Source: JBDHRG01 sp039807445
Lineage (GTDB): Bacteria > Pseudomonadota > Gammaproteobacteria > Competibacterales > Competibacteraceae
Direction: 5' to 3'
DNA length: 12,152 nucleotides
Assembly (NCBI GenBank): GCA_039807445.1
Contig: JBDHRG010000118.1
Coordinates: forward strand, 1 to 12,152
Part shown: positions 11,728 through 12,152 of the stretch, piece by piece
Layout of the letters: each line of letters begins with the position of its first letter
Numbering within the stretch: the first letter of the stretch is position 1
Program-made: the position numbers and the translations under genes
Notes under the pieces: model-generated
Seen by the model: the letters and a program-made list of their open reading frames with translations, nothing else
Databases searched by the model: none
What the model was told of the DNA's origin: nothing

Positions 11728-12152
11728 TCAGCGCGCTTGCACGATGCCCTCCTCGACCAGGTAGTCGTAGATCGCACGCGCGGCGGCCTCGGGCTCGGGC
11801 TGGACCAGCAGCCTGCCCTTGCCGCCCTGCGCCTGGTTCAGCGCCTTCAGGCGCTCGGCGGCCGAGCCGCCGGCGAGCAGCTTCAGGCGCTTGGGGCGCT
11901 TGCGCGCCGGGGCCTCGGTGCCGGGCGGCGCCCAGGCCGGGCCGGCAGCCCCCTCGACGGCCACGATCGCGCCGCGACGCCCGAGCGCATACGCGCTCTG
12001 GCGCGGCTCGGGCGCCGCCTTGTCGACCGTCAGCAGCGCCGGCAACCGGACTTCGAGCCCGCGGCGGCGACCGCGCGGCAGCGCCTGCGCGAGCTGCGCG
12101 GTGTCGCCCCGGACCTCGAGCCCGGCGACCGCCGGCACCATCGGCAAGTCCA
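11728..12152 (-). CDS. Electron transfer flavoprotein beta-subunit-like protein (3' part)
   Basis: The coding frame enters from the right edge and gives the last ~140 residues. The segment RRRGLEVRLPALLTVDKAAPEPRQSAYAL matches the region of ETF beta/FixA where a conserved strand (LPAVVTV) precedes an NEPR-like motif. The end (LVQPEPEAAARAIYDYLVEE) differs from the canonical fatty-acid ETF beta, so this is likely one of the divergent paralogues. ETF carries electrons from a dehydrogenase to the quinone pool via ETF-ubiquinone oxidoreductase. The true start is outside the window. Position next to the methyltransferase invites a link with betaine and dimethylglycine metabolism, but no dehydrogenase is visible here. 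Confidence 0.6.
   Translation of the reverse strand, partial: DLPMVPAVAGLEVRGDTAQLAQALPRGRRRGLEVRLPALLTVDKAAPEPRQSAYALGRRGAIVAVEGAAGPAWAPPGTEAPARKRPKRLKLLAGGSAAERLKALNQAQGGKGRLLVQPEPEAAARAIYDYLVEEGIVQAR

Noticed and set aside
10227..11777. A longer methyltransferase starting far upstream of 11279
   Set aside because: The extension is antisense to the RHH gene and PIN remnant and lacks domain similarity, while ATG 11277-11279 has a well-placed AGGAG and the family's usual N-terminus.

Overview
The window is very GC-rich and gene-dense. It looks like chromosomal DNA of a beta- or gammaproteobacterium. The pointers are a yajQ gene, a Do-family periplasmic protease, a DedA protein, a Bmt-type methyltransferase, a kinase/PqqD gene pair of the kind called the HPr-rel-A system, and a type I-F style CRISPR repeat. 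I cannot name the genus from the sequence.

Layout. (1) yajQ (80-562, +) forms the left backbone. (2) An accessory block follows: a hicA-hicB toxin-antitoxin pair (817-1397, -) and a large HEAT-repeat/membrane/NACHT-type NTPase gene (1598-3919, +). This block is bracketed by two direct copies, about 246 bp each and about 94% identical by eye, of the 3' end of the kinase gene that lies to its right. The left copy (590-817) is a headless fragment; the right copy is the true end of the intact gene. (3) The HPr-rel-A-like locus: a minus-strand operon of a Tat-signal secreted protein (5215-5790), a small PqqD-like protein (4894-5190) and an HprK-related kinase (3947-4897), with a nucleotidyltransferase-family gene transcribed divergently (6013-7053). 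(4) A Do-family serine protease (7123-8532) and a DedA-family membrane protein (8650-9258), both on +. (5) A scar region of about 850 bp: a 5'-truncated IS630-type transposase (9266-9793), an orphan CRISPR mini-array with three 28-bp repeats and two 32-bp spacers (9822-9969), and the first ~42 codons of a frameshifted amidohydrolase-like gene (9985-10110). (6) A betaine/homocysteine S-methyltransferase gene (10227-11279, -), the C-terminal remnant of a PIN-domain toxin (11318-11425, +) followed by an intact ribbon-helix-helix gene (11438-11692, +), and at the right edge the 3' part of an ETF beta-like gene (11728-12152, -).

How the genes may work together. The Tat protein, PqqD-like chaperone and HprK-like kinase have a 24-nt gap and a 4-nt start/stop overlap, so they read as one transcript. 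A PqqD fold commonly presents a peptide to a modifying enzyme, so the Tat protein is a reasonable candidate substrate or partner, but this is inference. HicAB and the NACHT protein together resemble a small defence or stability cargo placed at the 3' end of the kinase gene. The methyltransferase makes dimethylglycine if betaine is its donor, and an ETF next door could take electrons from dimethylglycine oxidation; this is also inference.
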